A DNA stretch of 64,000 nucleotides from Aspergillus flavus (GCF_009017415.1 NC_092408.1:2108001-2172000), one strand, 5' to 3'. Shown: positions 10,901-22,889, numbered from the stretch's first letter. Notes: generated from the sequence alone by a model not told the origin. Made by a program: numbers and translations.

Positions 10901-12986
10901 TCATTGTTGATCCAGCCCCTCTACTTGGTTTTTTTTTTTTTTTCTTCTTTTCCCTCTTTTTATTCTTAACACCTAATTTTTCTCACGTTATACGCTTTTT
11001 CTCTTTCCGGCGGAAGGGCGGCAATTTGGGAATAGACTCTGCATATATGCTACGGATGATTACCCGGATGATTACTGCTCTTAGAGGAGATACCGGTGGT
11101 TCCTTTTGTTTCTTCGAACGTTATATTCGTGTTATTCCCCCTACGATGATGTGATGCACTGCAAAATTCCCTCTCTTTAGTTCTAGCCTTCGTTCGTACT
11201 ATTTCTGCCGTTTGGGTGGTGTCTTTTCGTTATTATTATCCTTTCTGGAAGCAATTTTCTCTGCGTGTCGCTCTAATGTGATTATGATCAATGGGTCGGT
11301 TTGGGTGGCACGGTTTGGGGCGGTTATCTGTGGTATTTGTTTGTTCGTTTTCTTCCTTTCTTTATGTTTGTTATTTGTCATGATCATATCCTTACTGTGT
11401 TCTGTGGGAGGATGCCGTGAATTCTGGTGTATATGGAAGCGCGAGCCGCAGGTTTACCAGTCGGTTCGATGCAACGCTGGCTTGCAGAACCGCCTCGCTA
11501 TTTATCTCTACTCCCTTCTGCGAGTGTTTCATGCGATGTTCAGCGAGGAGCTGGTGATATTATTACCCTGTGTCTTTTCTCGGGCCCTTTCTGCGATGGT
11601 GCCCGGGCCGTTGTCGACTGCAAGATGATCTCGGGTACTGAAGCAGCGTTGTGCAGGAGATGTATATGAGAAACGTTTACTTCTCTTGTATCATTTGTGA
11701 TGGATGGTTTTCGCGGGTATCTTATCATTTGGGAGGGACGACTCTTTTTGCATCTCTCACGTTCATGTTTTTCTTTTGTTTCAATTCACGATATGCACAT
11801 GTGGGTGGTTTTCTGTTCGACTCGATCGATATCCGGCTCCTCGTATTCGGGAAAAGTAGGGTCAATTCAAGTATAATTATCTGTATTTCTTTGCTTTCCT
11901 TTCTCCATAACTTGATACCATCTCCTTTTTTCTCCCGTCGGTCTGTCTTTTCTGTTAGGGTTACCCTGGTGAATGTCAACCATGACCCGTTTACATCTAC
12001 GCAAACAACAATGCTATACACGACCTCAACCCTGAAATCAAGGACAGTGGATAACAGAACAAGACAGCAGAGAAAAATTGAAGATGTCACCGTAACAAAT
12101 CCACGCAACCGACGAACCAAGGTTCCATACCCCAATCCACCTCACCCGACAGAATCTCTCACCAGCCACAGTATCATACACATCCCTACATATCAAAGTT
12201 TAAAAGAAACAAGAGAAATAAGAAAAACAAAACAAACCCTCGGCAGAACAGAGGATACAAAAGTTAACTTAAATCCAAATGCGTTAAGTAAGGTCAGGGT
12301 CTCCCCTCTCTCTTCCCCTCCGCCCATTTTCAATTTTGAGTTAATATACCTATAACTTATTACTTTCGGGATGCAGATCATGACCGAATGTGGGCCTTTC
12401 CATTTATCCCGAAGGCTCCACTCGGCTCCTGTCCAATGACGTGCGTTCACATGGCAATTAAGTACCGTTTCTGGGGTGCCGATCACGGGGCCCAGGGTTA
12501 TTGGCTGGGGTGGGTTTTAGTCTGTGTCATGGATTTTTTTCTTTTTTACCTTTTTTTTTGGTGTGTTTTCTTATGTAGGGGTCTTATTGACTGGGGGGTT
12601 GGTTTTGTGGGGTTGATTTTTTTTATTTCTTTTCTTTTTTATTATTTTCTTGCTTTTTGATCATTTACTGGTTTTTTTTTTATTTTCTCTTTTGGTTTTA
12701 GGGGTTTAGATTAGGTTGCTTGGTGGTTGGTTGTTTATGTATTCATGTATGTATGTATGTATGTGATTTTTATATACTTGCATAGTGGGGAGGGGGCTTG
12801 ATTTGGGGTCTTTCTCGTTCGCATGGATTTGAGTTTCTACTGGGGTTAGGAGCTTGGTCTCACGTCGCTTTTATGCTGGGGGGTCATTGCGTATCATTGC
12901 TGGAGTCTATTGTACATACATTCATCAAACACAAAGCATAGAATATACTTTCTGGATGCTGGGAGGGAAGGAAGGGGGTGTAAAAG
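10901..12986. other. Intergenic region, convergent 3' ends
   Basis: About 2.1 kb between the WOPR gene (+) and the uncharacterised gene (-). It is T-rich on the + strand. Open frames of up to 234 codons on + (11651-12355) have no family features and look like chance. A (TATG)n microsatellite lies at 12745-12764. The region probably contains long 3' UTRs. Confidence 0.5.
12745..12764. repeat. (TATG)n microsatellite
   Basis: About five tandem TATG units in the convergent 3' region downstream of the WOPR gene. No coding role is seen. Confidence 0.8.
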
Positions 12987-14591
12987 TCAATTGTATTTGG
13001 TGCCTCGACTACGCTTCATGATTTGATTATCCGACACGCTTTGCGTGATCTGCACTTTCTTAGACTGCGTCGATGATCGTTTATCCCGGATAGTCGCGGG
13101 AGATTGGGGAGGCGCTTGACCCTGCGTCTTATCTCGTTCTTTCGCAATGTTGCTGTTCGACCGCAGGGCGGAGATATGCGACGCGAGCTGGCTGCTGTGC
13201 CCGTGGCTGTTGTCGAGTAGGATCCGCACGGAGAGAGACCCCGGATCGAGGATTGGTAGCATATTGCTGACTCCGTTCCGATTCCCGGGCACTTTGCCTG
13301 TAGTCCCAATGGGTGTTGATCCTATGTATGGCGCTCGGGGGATCCCTCGAACGGGTTCGACCATGGCGAAATCTCGGGTGACTTCACGTCGGATTTCGTT
13401 ATCGTCTTGGGCGATTCCGCCTTCCAGGGGTATCTATGCTTCTATGTGAGCTTTTATGGACTTTGGGAGATATCCTTGACCGACTTGTTCCAGTCAAGGG
13501 CGGACTAGACTCACCCCGGTGGTGACTTTTCTCCCTGGCATGTGTACATAATCATCGAACGAGCTCTCCAAGGTAGCAAAATTGAATCCTTTATTGGGCG
13601 TGAGGGGCTCAAAGCGCTGCCCAACTTCGACTCGAAAGTCCACCGACCGTCGGGGAATCGGTTTATACGCCGGGAGATCCAGCCACCATGTCGGGTAGTT
13701 GAAGTAGCTGCACTGCAGGACCGGCTCGATATCCAGCACCAGTTGGATTCTGCTGTCGGCGCGCGGTTTCTGGATTAACATGGCGAACGTGAACTCCCGT
13801 GGCAGACCAGAGCGTTGCAGGTTGTTTTCCTCCAGTGACCAGACAATCTCCCCTGCCTCGACGTCGAACTTCCGCCCGCGTGAGCTCTTCAATGACCGGA
13901 CTGAGCCCTGGATTCTCATCATCTCGTACCGTCGGTACCGTCCATTCATGCCGCCGGAGGGCGAGATGCTGGCTAAGAGGGGTAGCTCAGCTACCCCGAG
14001 CGATCCAGAGAGACTGTAGTTCCATTGAAGCGTCTCAGGTGAAACAGCCCCATACAGGAGATGCGGTGCGTGCTTGAGAAATCGTGGATTTCTGGACCGG
14101 TAGGCATGGGGCTTTTGCGACGCAGTGGAGGGCTTGGAATTCTCTCGCATACTGTGGATCGAGGCTCGGATGGTCGCTGCCTTGAAGCGATGCGTAAGGG
14201 TGTTGGGAGAGTGGAAAACGAAATTGATACCCAGGAAGTCAACATGGTCGAGGTCTTGATCAGAGACGGCTGGGCTCGAGTAAAACCCGTGTTGCAGGCG
14301 CTGCACGTGAGCCGTGATATAGGCATCTCCCGGTAATTGACGTTCGTAAATACATGCTCTGTTAACCATAAGACGGGGGTGGGCCAGATTTGGATCTGTA
14401 GAGGGCTCCGTTGATGGGTGCTCCGGTGCACTTGGCCGTCTTGATGCTGGAGGCGATGGAGTTCCTGGTGGTGCTGGAGCCGCAGGACGGTCTATAGTGA
14501 CCATGGCCAGGTTCGGGTTCCTCATCGGAAACGGCTCCGGATCCTCACCGTCATCCCATATCCCCATGGTGAAGTCATGAAGTCCTATCAC
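12987..14591 (-). CDS. Uncharacterised conserved-looking protein, 507 aa, two exons
   Basis: Exon 1 is 13515-14591 and exon 2 is 12987-13433, with an 81-nt intron (GTGAGTC donor). Two AG acceptors lie seven or eight bases apart. Only the second (after CATAG at 13434) keeps the downstream frame open, so I chose it. The protein has a Pro/Ser/Thr-rich N-terminus (about residues 35-75), then a globular section about 80-360 with many aromatic residues and recognisable beta-rich character (motifs FLGINFVFHSP, LQWNYSLSGSLG, WWLDLPAYKPIP). The C-terminus is basic and Ser/Gln-rich. I do not recognise a family. It has no signal peptide or membrane segment. It lies opposite to the WOPR gene (convergent) and shares a 1.07-kb divergent region with cardiolipin synthase. 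The 9-mer TACGGAGTA sits 44 bases upstream of its start. Confidence 0.75.
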
Positions 14592-15658
14592 TACCCATAG
14601 AGTAACACACTATAGTGAACGGCTAGAGCACTCCTACGGAGTAGCTTAAAAGTCCGGGGTAAAGGCATTCTATACGTGTCGCCTCATTTTGGGGAGTCAT
14701 TTAGTATGACGACAGTAGTGTGAACAGCTGCTCTTCTTATTATCAGGTGAGAAGAACTGATGGGAGCAGGCAAGTCAGATGAGACCCGCGCGGATTTATA
14801 TAGCAGCATGCCAAGAAAAGGTCGATCTGCTGCATCAGAGCAGATGAACTTTATCATCTGTAATGAGTCAGCTGGAGATCTTGAAACGTTGCTTGATCAA
14901 CTACCCATTACACCATTTTGCACTACTTGTCAGCCTTACGACTCGATCATGATCGTTGTCATAGTCACTGTCAAAATGCCATCGACTAGTCGTACTGCTG
15001 ACCGGTCCCATCACATGACATTTTCCGGAGCAACTGTTGTTCCGCGGACGTTTTCCTCAAATCACGAGCCTCGATTTGTATAGCCTCCATCGTGCTTTTG
15101 GATTTTCTACCCGATATATCTCTCTGTGGCAGCTCCCCAGCCAATTGCATTCAGGCCTGTTTTGAATGGCAATTGCCTGGACTATTTGTAAGTTGCGCTC
15201 CTGCTAACCTTGAGATTTCCCTCGGGTTGGAGTCGCGGAACTCGGTCATCGAGCTGCCACTACTTCTATATCACCCCATCGGATAGCTTGAACCGTTATC
15301 GGTAACCACGGATTACTTCGTCTTTCATTTTTTGATACCTTCTTTGTTTTCTTGTTAGTTTCCGCGGAAGGGAATTTGAATTGGACTTGGTAATATTGCT
15401 TTTCTCTGTTATATGAATTTGGCCTGCGGAGCATTGACCTTCGATTTCAGTTCATGGATTAACTGATTTGGCCTCCTGGCAACATATCGAAGCTGTATAC
15501 TATTGGTTATTCTTGCAAAGGATCAACATTCCTTAAGTGAACGTTCCTCTTTGAAGTTGGAAGCTGCGCAGGTCTCCCCCAGTGCCATACTGCAGTTCAC
15601 TCATTGACCTGATTGGCTTTATAATCTACTCATTTTCTCCCAATATCGAGCTTTTATT
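14592..15658. other. Divergent intergenic region, uncharacterised gene / CRD1
   Basis: About 1.07 kb, with no supported gene. One TACGGAGTA copy lies at 14635-14643, next to the minus-strand start. Otherwise I see only ordinary AT-rich promoter DNA. Confidence 0.5.
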
Positions 15659-17334
15659 ATGGCAGCAAGATCTTTTGTGCTGGCGCCTCTTCGCGCGTCT
15701 CGACAGTGTCCTCGCTTTTTCAATGGCATTGCACCTCCGTCAATCGGAAACGCTGCTGCCGTGCGGGAAGGATGGTCGGCCTTTCGGATGGAGTTTCGCG
15801 GTTCTTCAATCTTCACATTAGCTGGTCCGTCGAACTCATTACGAAGCAAGTATGGGATTTTTCTTATTCAAGTTAACCGTGCTTGGAAGGGGATATTGGT
15901 CTGACAGACGCCTAGATCCCTGAACAACAACGGCTGCACGACTCTGCGCTTGACGTCTCATTGGCGCCAAAGTCTCGGTCCTCAAAGGAGATGGCATGCC
16001 ACCGAGAAGCCCTCTGACCAGACTGATGCACAAAAGTAGGTATTCTAAATATCCTGTGTTGTGTCTACACGGAATTTTCATCAATGTCTTGTTTTTATTC
16101 GCATTGCATTCATGATTTCATGGGGACTAAGTGATATAAGATCTCAAACTGGTTCAAAGAAATCTCCAATTCTCTCTCGCATTCCCCTACCTTCCAGCCA
16201 CGAGAACATCTACACGATTCCCAATATTCTCACTATGACCCGCTTGGTTGCCGCCCCTCTCGTAGGGTATTTCCTTGTCCATGATTATCACCAGGCTGCG
16301 TTGGCCCTATTCGCTTATGCTGGAATTACCGACCTCGTTGATGGCTACATTGCGCGGCGATATAACCTCCAAACGGTTGTTGGGACGATCATCGATCCTA
16401 TGGCTGATAAGCTACTGATGACTATTGGAGTCGCTTGTTTAGCAGTCAACGGCTCCATTCCGGGTAAGCAACTCACTGACCACTATGTGGGGGAAATACC
16501 GACATGTACAGCGATGTTAACTTGCTCAAATAGTGTGGCTCGCCGTCATTATTCTTGGTCGTGATGTCGGCCTTGCTATATCCGCGATTTACTATCGCTG
16601 GATCTCACTTCCCCCGCCCAAAACCATGGCACGGTATTGGGATTTCTCTCTCCCTTCCGCCGAGGTCAAACCCACGACGATCTCCAAGGTCAACACCGCC
16701 CTGCAGCTGCTACTTGTGGGTACTGCCATTGCACTGCCTGTTGTCCCGGAAGCAACCATAGACGCATGGAATCTCAGAGAAGCAATGACCGGATTTCAGT
16801 AAGTGGACTTTCTCAGTTATTGTCTATCATTCCCTTTCACCTTTTCCTATCTTTTTTGTGCTGCAAGAAAATAGCATGAGCCGGCAATATAAGCCTTCTC
16901 GGGAAGAAAACAAGCACATACGACCATAGGGTGTGGAGAACAGGGCTTCCCGTCCGCTCAGCCGTACTTAAGCCACACGCCGGGAGGTTAGTAGTTGGGT
17001 GGGTGACCACCAGCGAATCCCTCCTGTTGTATGTTTTTTCTCATCCTTTTATTTTTTGATTATTTATTAGTCTTATTTTCTTTTCTTTTCTTTTCTTTCT
17101 TTTCTTTTTTTAACCTTTCGTGTTTCAGTTTTGTATATTGATTGAATATGTGCCACACATGATAATCTCTCCAACTGAAATTGAAATCTAACAGAAAAAC
17201 TTAGATACCTCGTCGCAGCCACCACGATCTGGTCTGGAATGAGCTACGTCTTCTCCAGAGACGCAGTCAAGATTCTTACAAAGGAAGAAGTACAAAAGCG
17301 CCTGGCAAGGGCCAGCGTGAAGAAGTCTAATTGA
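15659..17334 (+). CDS. CRD1: Cardiolipin synthase, mitochondrial (CDP-alcohol phosphatidyltransferase)
   Basis: There are five exons: 15659-15849, 15916-16035, 16141-16463, 16534-16798 and 17205-17334, giving 342 aa. The CDP-alcohol phosphotransferase signature D-x2-DG-x2-AR-x8-G-x3-D-x3-D is complete in exon 3 (DLVDGYIARRYN, then GTIIDPMAD), so the enzyme should be active. Hydrophobic segments around and after it fit an inner-membrane enzyme, and the first about 100 residues (MAARSFVLAPLRASRQ and onward) look like a mitochondrial presequence. The family joins CDP-diacylglycerol to phosphatidylglycerol to make cardiolipin. Acceptor choices are forced by in-frame stops: after CCTAG in intron 1 and after CTTAG in intron 4. 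Intron 4 (16799-17204, 406 nt) is four to six times longer than the others (66-105 nt) because it contains a 5S rRNA gene. The gene converges on MTO1. Confidence 0.92.
16887..16893 (+). promoter_or_regulatory. TATA-like element upstream of the 5S rRNA gene
   Basis: ATATAAG lies about 23-29 bases before the 5S start. Upstream TATA-like elements at this distance are known to support 5S transcription in Neurospora and fission yeast. The assignment here is inferred from position only. Confidence 0.5.
16916..17034 (+). rRNA. 5S ribosomal RNA gene, nested in an intron of CRD1
   Basis: This is a 119-nt sequence with all 5S hallmarks. The terminal stem is 9 bp (ACATACGAC with GTTGTATGT, one G-U pair). 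The conserved CCGTACTTAAGCCACACG segment includes the A-box region, and the C-box TTGGGTGGGTGACCACC is present. Helix IV pairs GGGAGG (16983-16988) with CCCTCC (17019-17024) perfectly. A run of six T follows directly as Pol III terminator. Dispersed 5S genes outside the rDNA repeat are usual in filamentous ascomycetes. It lies in the same orientation as its host gene, wholly inside intron 4 (16799-17204). Intact pairing argues for a functional gene and against a pseudogene. Confidence 0.97.
17034..17039 (+). terminator. Pol III terminator of the 5S gene
   Basis: A T6 run immediately after the terminal stem. The following pyrimidine tract (about 17075-17110) lies upstream of the CRD1 intron acceptor and may help its splicing. 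Confidence 0.8.
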
Positions 17335-17842
17335 ATATATCGCATCAATACGTGTATGTCACATGTATATTAGTTAAGCATCTATCTTACATATAGGAAG
17401 CGGTTTGCATGTGTTGTGACAGTCTTTCCAGTTCAGCGTGAGAGTGCATAAGCTTCTCTTGGAGTTGTGTTTTAACATTCTCTAGTCAGCGGGAATAAAA
17501 ATGTTGTCCTAGAATAACATGAAAAAGGTATGTAAATTTAATGGTTTATCTATCGCGTTGCTGCACATAGTGAGGTGAGGTGATTCCTATATTATGTACA
17601 CGTCCATGACCCGTCAGAATCGACCAAAAGAGAAGTTTGAAAAATACAGAATATTATACATGTTTCTCCGGAATATTCTCCCTAAGGACCGGAAGCCAAG
17701 CAAGCCCTTTCATATCAGACACCCCCATCCCTGAATTTGTCCATTGCGCCTAGTGTGTTTGCCGCTGAATATCCAAAATATAACTGCAAACTGTGCATCT
17801 TCGTAAGTGATGTGTGTGATTATGTACCAGATTGTTCTCGAC
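17335..17842. other. Convergent intergenic region CRD1 / MTO1
   Basis: About 0.5 kb of AT-rich DNA between two 3' ends. I see no further features. Confidence 0.5.
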
Positions 17843-19989
17843 TTAAGGAGCTTGTTGTAGAATGTCATCGGGGGTTTCTTCTAGGTTCTCACTCGCAGGG
17901 GGTGTACCAGTTCTCCTAACATGAGCAAGTAGACGTATGGCACCTGCGGGAGTGACACCTTCAATCCGTCGGGCCATACCAACGCTGACGGGTCGGACGC
18001 GTTCGAGAGCCTGTTTTTCCTCTGTGCTAATGCCTTTAACCTTGGAGTAGTCCAGGTCAGGGGGAAGGAGTAGGCTTTCGTCCTGCAAAAACTTGCGGAC
18101 CGCTGTCTCTTGTCGTGCGACGTACGGGGCGTAGCGGCGTTCAATAGCAACGCGGCTTCGAATTTCTGGGGCAAAGGAAGAGGGGGTGTAGACCTTTCCG
18201 GAGGGGGATTCAATGTGCGGGATTAAGGCATCAATTTCGACTTCGTCGAGACAGAGGAGGTCCAGTGCTGAACGGATAGAAGTGTCTACTCGGGCCTTGA
18301 AGCCTCTACGGGACCATGCGTTAGAGGACATTCTTGTGTTGGCGAGAAGAGTCTGGAGCTCGTTGATCTGCGCCTCGGTGTCGGTGAAATGTCGCCAGCG
18401 TTTGTCGGAGACGACACCCGCGTTGCGAGCCATTCGTGTTAGGCGTAGATCCGCATTGTCTGATCTCGTGGAGATACGGTACTCGCTTCGCGTTGTGAAC
18501 ATACGGTAGGGCTCAGATACACCCTTGGTGATGAGGTCGTCGATCATGATTCCAATGAACCCGTCTGACCGCGTAAGCGTGAGCGGCGACCGGCCTTGAG
18601 CGGATAGACCAGCGTTGGTACCGGCGATGATACCTTGTCCCGTGGCTTCTTCGTATCCGGTTGTTCCGTTGATTTGGCCGGCGAGGTAAAGTCCGCTGAT
18701 CAGTTTCGTTTCCAGGGTAGGCCAGAGGTTACGAGGATCGATGTAGTCGTATTCCACTCCATAACCTGGTTGAAGCATGCGCACGTTTTCCAACCCACGA
18801 ACGGTCCGTAGCATCGCGAACTGAGCGTCTTCCGGAACAGTCATAGAGATTCCATTAGGATAGATGACGTCGTTAGGCGCAAATCCCTCTGGTTCCAGCC
18901 AGATGAGATGTCGCTGCTTGTCCTGAAAGCGGATGATCTTCGACTCAAGAGAAGGGCAGTACCTTGGTCCTCTGACTGTTTCGCGAATGTGGATGGATTT
19001 ATCCAAATTAGCACGGATAATGTCGTGAGAGGCCTCGTTAGTATGGGTCATCCAACAGTTGAGCTGACCTTCGTCGCCGACTTGAACCGTATTGTTCAGG
19101 TAGGAAAATGGTTGCGGTGGTGAATCGCCTTTCTGAACTTCGAGGGACTTAAAATCGATCGTCTTCGCATCCAGTCGAGGAGGAGTTCCGGTCTTCAGAC
19201 GACCAAGCTGGAACCCAGCTTCACGGAGGGACTTGCTTAGTCCAAACGTAGCGGCCTCCCCCATGCGGCCCGACGGGTACACTGTCATTCCAATATGAAT
19301 TTCTCCGCCCAGGAAGGTCCCTGTTGTGATCACCACTCGGCTAGTAGGTATGACCTCCCCAGACTCCAGCCTTACTCCAACAATTTTGCCCTGCGCACCT
19401 GGCACATCCTCCACACCCTCTTTTGAAACCACTATATCCGCAACTTTCCCCTCCAAAACACTCAGCCCTTCAGTCGCGAGTAGCTCTTCTTGCATGTACT
19501 TCTTGTACAGGTCACGATCGATTTGAGCGCGAGGCCCCCAAACTGCAGGTCCCTTTGATCTGTTGAGAATCCGAAACATGATACCCGCCTTGTCGATTAT
19601 TCGTCCTGCAACACCGTCCATTGCGTCAACTTCCCGAATCATTGTGCCTTTTCCTATTCCTCCAAAGCTTGGATTGCACGAGCATACGCCGATGTTAGAG
19701 AGCGACGGTGTGATCAACGCAGTGCGAGCACCCGAGCGAGCTGCCGCAGCGCAGGCTTCCGAGCCAGCGTGTCCACCTCCAATGACGACGACATCGTATG
19801 GCCTGCACCACGAGCGTTAATGCCATGAACTAAATGTAGAATCCTGAAAAGAGGGATAGCGATAGGGAAGACAAGGGCATACCGTGAACCATCAGAGACA
19901 GTGGCCAGGCCGCGAACTGAACCCAGCAATCGGGAGCGAGAGCCGTGACCCCATCGCTGAAGAGTCACTGACCGCACCCGGAAAGCCAT
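17843..19989 (-). CDS. MTO1: Mitochondrial tRNA uridine 5-carboxymethylaminomethyl modification enzyme, MTO1/MnmG
   Basis: Exon 1 is 19883-19989 and exon 2 is 17843-19802, with an 80-nt intron, giving 688 aa. Splicing restores the FAD-binding Rossmann motif right after the join: [16 protein letters not shown] (about residues 37-52), preceded by a basic, Arg/Ser-rich presequence expected for a mitochondrial matrix protein. Other GidA/MnmG signatures are [31 protein letters not shown] and [21 protein letters not shown]. The C-terminal helical domain ends the protein. With its partner (MSS1/MnmE), the family installs the 5-carboxymethylaminomethyl group on U34 of mitochondrial tRNAs. It is divergent with acireductone dioxygenase across 332 bases and convergent with CRD1. 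Confidence 0.97.
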
Positions 19990-20075
19990 GACGACGAGGT
20001 ATATGGTAGAGAGTCAAATCGTAGAAAGAATCCCAATCCCCGATCAACTCAACAGAAAATCTAGCTAATACGCAT

Positions 20076-20081
20076 CACGTG
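20076..20081. promoter_or_regulatory. CACGTG E-box in the MTO1/ARD divergent promoter
   Basis: This is a palindromic bHLH site 87 bases upstream of the MTO1 start and 246 upstream of the ARD start, in a 332-base promoter. CACGTG is the Cbf1 site used in yeast sulfur and methionine control, which would suit a methionine-salvage gene. The link is inference. The same hexamer occurs elsewhere in the window. Confidence 0.4.
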
Positions 20082-20321
20082 CAGGCACGCTATGGCCGTT
20101 AACTCCGAGGGCGGTGAGGACAGAGGCCTCGATCGTTGCGCAATCGTTGGCCAATTGCGGGGGCTCGATTTTCTCAACCCCGCGGACCATTGGCTTGCGG
20201 TCCTTTTTTTCTTGATTCATCCACAGCTGCTCTTCTCTGTTCCTGAAGTATCTTCTCCACCGGTAATTGGAAATCATCTTAAGTATCATCCTTTGAAACA
20301 AAGTCAGAACCACAAGTCACG

Positions 20322-20992
20322 ATGAAGGCATACTGGTACGACAACAAGCCGGTACGTTCAACAACTCCGAAGACGCTGCCCGCCGCCGTCAGGATCACAA
20401 TAGGAGGACGGTAGCTAATCTCGTCACAGGGTGACCAGCGCGAGCCCCATGACTCTGGACGTCCTGTCTCCAAAGACTACCTCGCTTCTCTCGGAGTTTT
20501 CTACCGCTACTGCCCTGATATCGAGTCTGTCAATGCTTTGGCCAAGGAGCGCGGATATAAGAACCGCGATGAGGTGTGCGTTTCTCCACAGACCATGGGC
20601 GATGTGTACGAGTCGAAGGTGAAGATGTTCTTTGCTGAGCACCTTCACGAGGATGAGGAAATCCGGTACATCCGCGATGGTGAGGGTTACTTCGATGTGC
20701 GCGGTCAGGATGATGAATGGGTCCGTATCCAGCTCAGCAAGGACGACCTAATCATCCTTCCTGCCGGTATCTACCACCGATTCACAACCGACGAGAAGAA
20801 CGTGAGTTTGTGTCAGTTGTCTCAGATTACGTCTAGCTGCTGACTATGTATTTGTAGTATGTTAAGGCTATGCGCCTCTTCCAGGAAGAACCTAAGTGGA
20901 CGCCTCTGAACCGTAGCGAAGATGTCGATACCAACCCCCACCGGAAGACATATCTTGGAACTCTCAGCACAAGTGCTGTGGCTGCAAAGTAA
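20322..20992 (+). CDS. ADI1: Acireductone dioxygenase (methionine salvage)
   Basis: There are three exons: 20322-20351, 20430-20801 and 20858-20992, giving 178 aa, the normal family length. Exon 1 encodes only ten residues ([10 protein letters not shown]). The cupin metal site is present: H-x-H-x3-E in [14 protein letters not shown] (about residues 86-99) and the distal His in LPAGIYHRF. In the family, the Fe(II) enzyme converts acireductone to the 2-keto acid precursor of methionine plus formate. It is cytosolic or nuclear, and no targeting signal is seen. The 3' end is 255 bases from MMM1 (convergent). Splices follow GTACGT...CACAG and GTGAGT...TGTAG. Confidence 0.97.
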
Positions 20993-21247
20993 ACGGGTGG
21001 CTTGCTAGGACCAGGGGCCAAAGTATGGATATTGGGAAGGCTCGATATGTTCCATGATCTACATCTTTCCAGGTGATTGGCATGGCTACATTTGATGATT
21101 GAATGTGTATATATCAAAGCAATGAGATTCATGATGAGCATTCAGTTCCGCTATGCACACGTAGTACACAAAAATACACGCGCTTATTATGTGAAAAGAT
21201 CCTCTTTGTGAAAACATATGTTAGTACACATCAGCAAAATTAAGCCA

Positions 21248-22889
21248 TTAGTTAGCGGCCGCACCTCCAGGTAAAGTGCCGGGCATGTGAAAGTCATCAC
21301 TCATGCCACCACCGCTCCCCTCTCGGGTCATGCTATGGCTGCGAAATCCACCTGTCTCGACATTAAAACTACTCGTTCGTGAGACACTGTCGAACGGTGG
21401 CCGTGCCCCCAATCCTCGGAATCTCAGCCCGTCTGGCTCCCTACCGATGTCATCGGCTCGAAGTGAGTTCCCCATATCGGCAGACATAGCGGACCGTGAT
21501 GCTGCGTTAGAGCCAGTCTCAGAATCTTCCCCTGTCCGTACGCCTGTCCGGCCCATGCGAGGCCAGAGATCGGGCAAGCCTACCACCTGCACTCGGGGTT
21601 CTACCACCCGTTCCTCGAACCATGAATGAACACGAGCCTCCACCAATTGAGCGACTTTGGGTACATCCTGAAGCCTGCTACGGGAGCCAATAAGTGACCG
21701 CACTGAGAGGTCAAGTCGATAATCAGGAAGAAATGAAAATGCGACGTTGCTTTTCGGGCTGGTCTTTGGTGGAGACTCTTCTTGTGCGTTCGGTGCCTCT
21801 TGAGTAGGCTCTCTTGACCCATTGGTAGGGTGTATTCCTGCATTGACAGCCCCATCTGCAGTGGGGGGTGACGGTGAGGGTGACGGTGTGTGAAGGGGAG
21901 GCGTGGATGCTGGGACCAGAGATATGCACAATGTCCCTGAAAATCGTACAATGGAAATAGACAGAGCCACTGGGAGAATGGCTGAGCAAGGTTTGGGGTA
22001 GTTCAATAAAAGGGAGGTCTCTACAGCAATAGAGAGATTGTCATCACTCAAGTCGACGTCTAACAATGCCTGAAGCCTTCCACCGTCAGAGTTGGGGTCG
22101 TCCACAGCAATGATGCGGCAATTGCTGAATATTGGGAACTCTTCGCCTAAGGATATATCTGTCACTGCGATCTTGTCTATGAAGGAAGGCTTTTTTTCTG
22201 GGTTGTTCAATGCGGCAGTCAGCGAGCTGAGGATCGAGGATGTAGGGTCATCCTTCAACAAATACGCCGTTTGCCTGTACTGTGCAATAGTTTGTGCGAT
22301 CAATACATTAAACCAATCCAGTGATTCCGGCTGATGAGAGGAATGGTGGATTCTATGGCGGCCGTGCTTCCCCGAGGGATTCGTAGGTATAGCACTGTAG
22401 TAGGTTTTCCGAAGAATGGATCGAGTGTTGGTAGCGGACGACGGCACCGGACGAAGAACGTTGGACGTAGAGGGTTTTTCCCTCAGTGATCTAGAGGTTC
22501 CCTCATTGGGGTTGATGGTGTAGATCGAATTGGAGCGTCTGTGGGTTGAGGCGCGGTGAGAAAGGCCGCGGGACGGCGGTGGAGGAGCTTCGCCGAATAT
22601 GAAGAACTTGATGAAGGCACCGATCAGTAGTACAACGGAGAGCTGTCCGAGAAGAAATCCCTGAGTGAAGGATAGACTTCATTGCTTCATTAGTTTATCA
22701 GTAGAGCAATGCCAGGGCGTCTACTCAAATGACGTACGAGGATTGCGCCGGAACGGCCGAGGGTTCATCTAATCAATTCGGCACGGTTAGCCATAAAAAA
22801 TTGAACTGTAAGTTGGGAGAAACAAGGGCGCACTTTGCTGAAATGTCATTTTCAGCCACTGTCGACCTTAATGACTGGTCATCACCCAT
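21248..22889 (-). CDS. MMM1: Maintenance of mitochondrial morphology protein 1, ERMES subunit
   Basis: Exon 1 is 22834-22889 (56 nt) and exon 2 is 21248-22676, with a 157-nt intron, giving 494 aa. The single ER membrane anchor lies at about 22-47 ([20 protein letters not shown]). A basic linker follows, then the SMP lipid-transfer domain from about residue 136 ([20 protein letters not shown]) to about 390 ([20 protein letters not shown]), which contains a Pro/Ser-rich insertion (about 265-305). Reading through exon 1 without splicing meets a TGA. Splicing AA|T at GTGCGC/ATGAAG joins DISA-N-LSFTQGF in frame, which I take as correct. The family tethers ER to mitochondria with Mdm10, Mdm12 and Mdm34. 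It shares a 452-base divergent promoter with the SARAF homologue. Confidence 0.95.

Noticed and set aside
11651..12355. 234-codon open frame downstream of the WOPR gene
   Set aside because: Phe/Ser-rich then Thr/Arg-rich without family features; likely 3' UTR sequence.
22677..22833. In-frame TGA after MMM1 exon 1, suggesting a pseudogene
   Set aside because: The TGA lies in a 157-nt intron. Splicing GTGCGC to ATGAAG restores a conserved Mmm1 N-terminus in frame.
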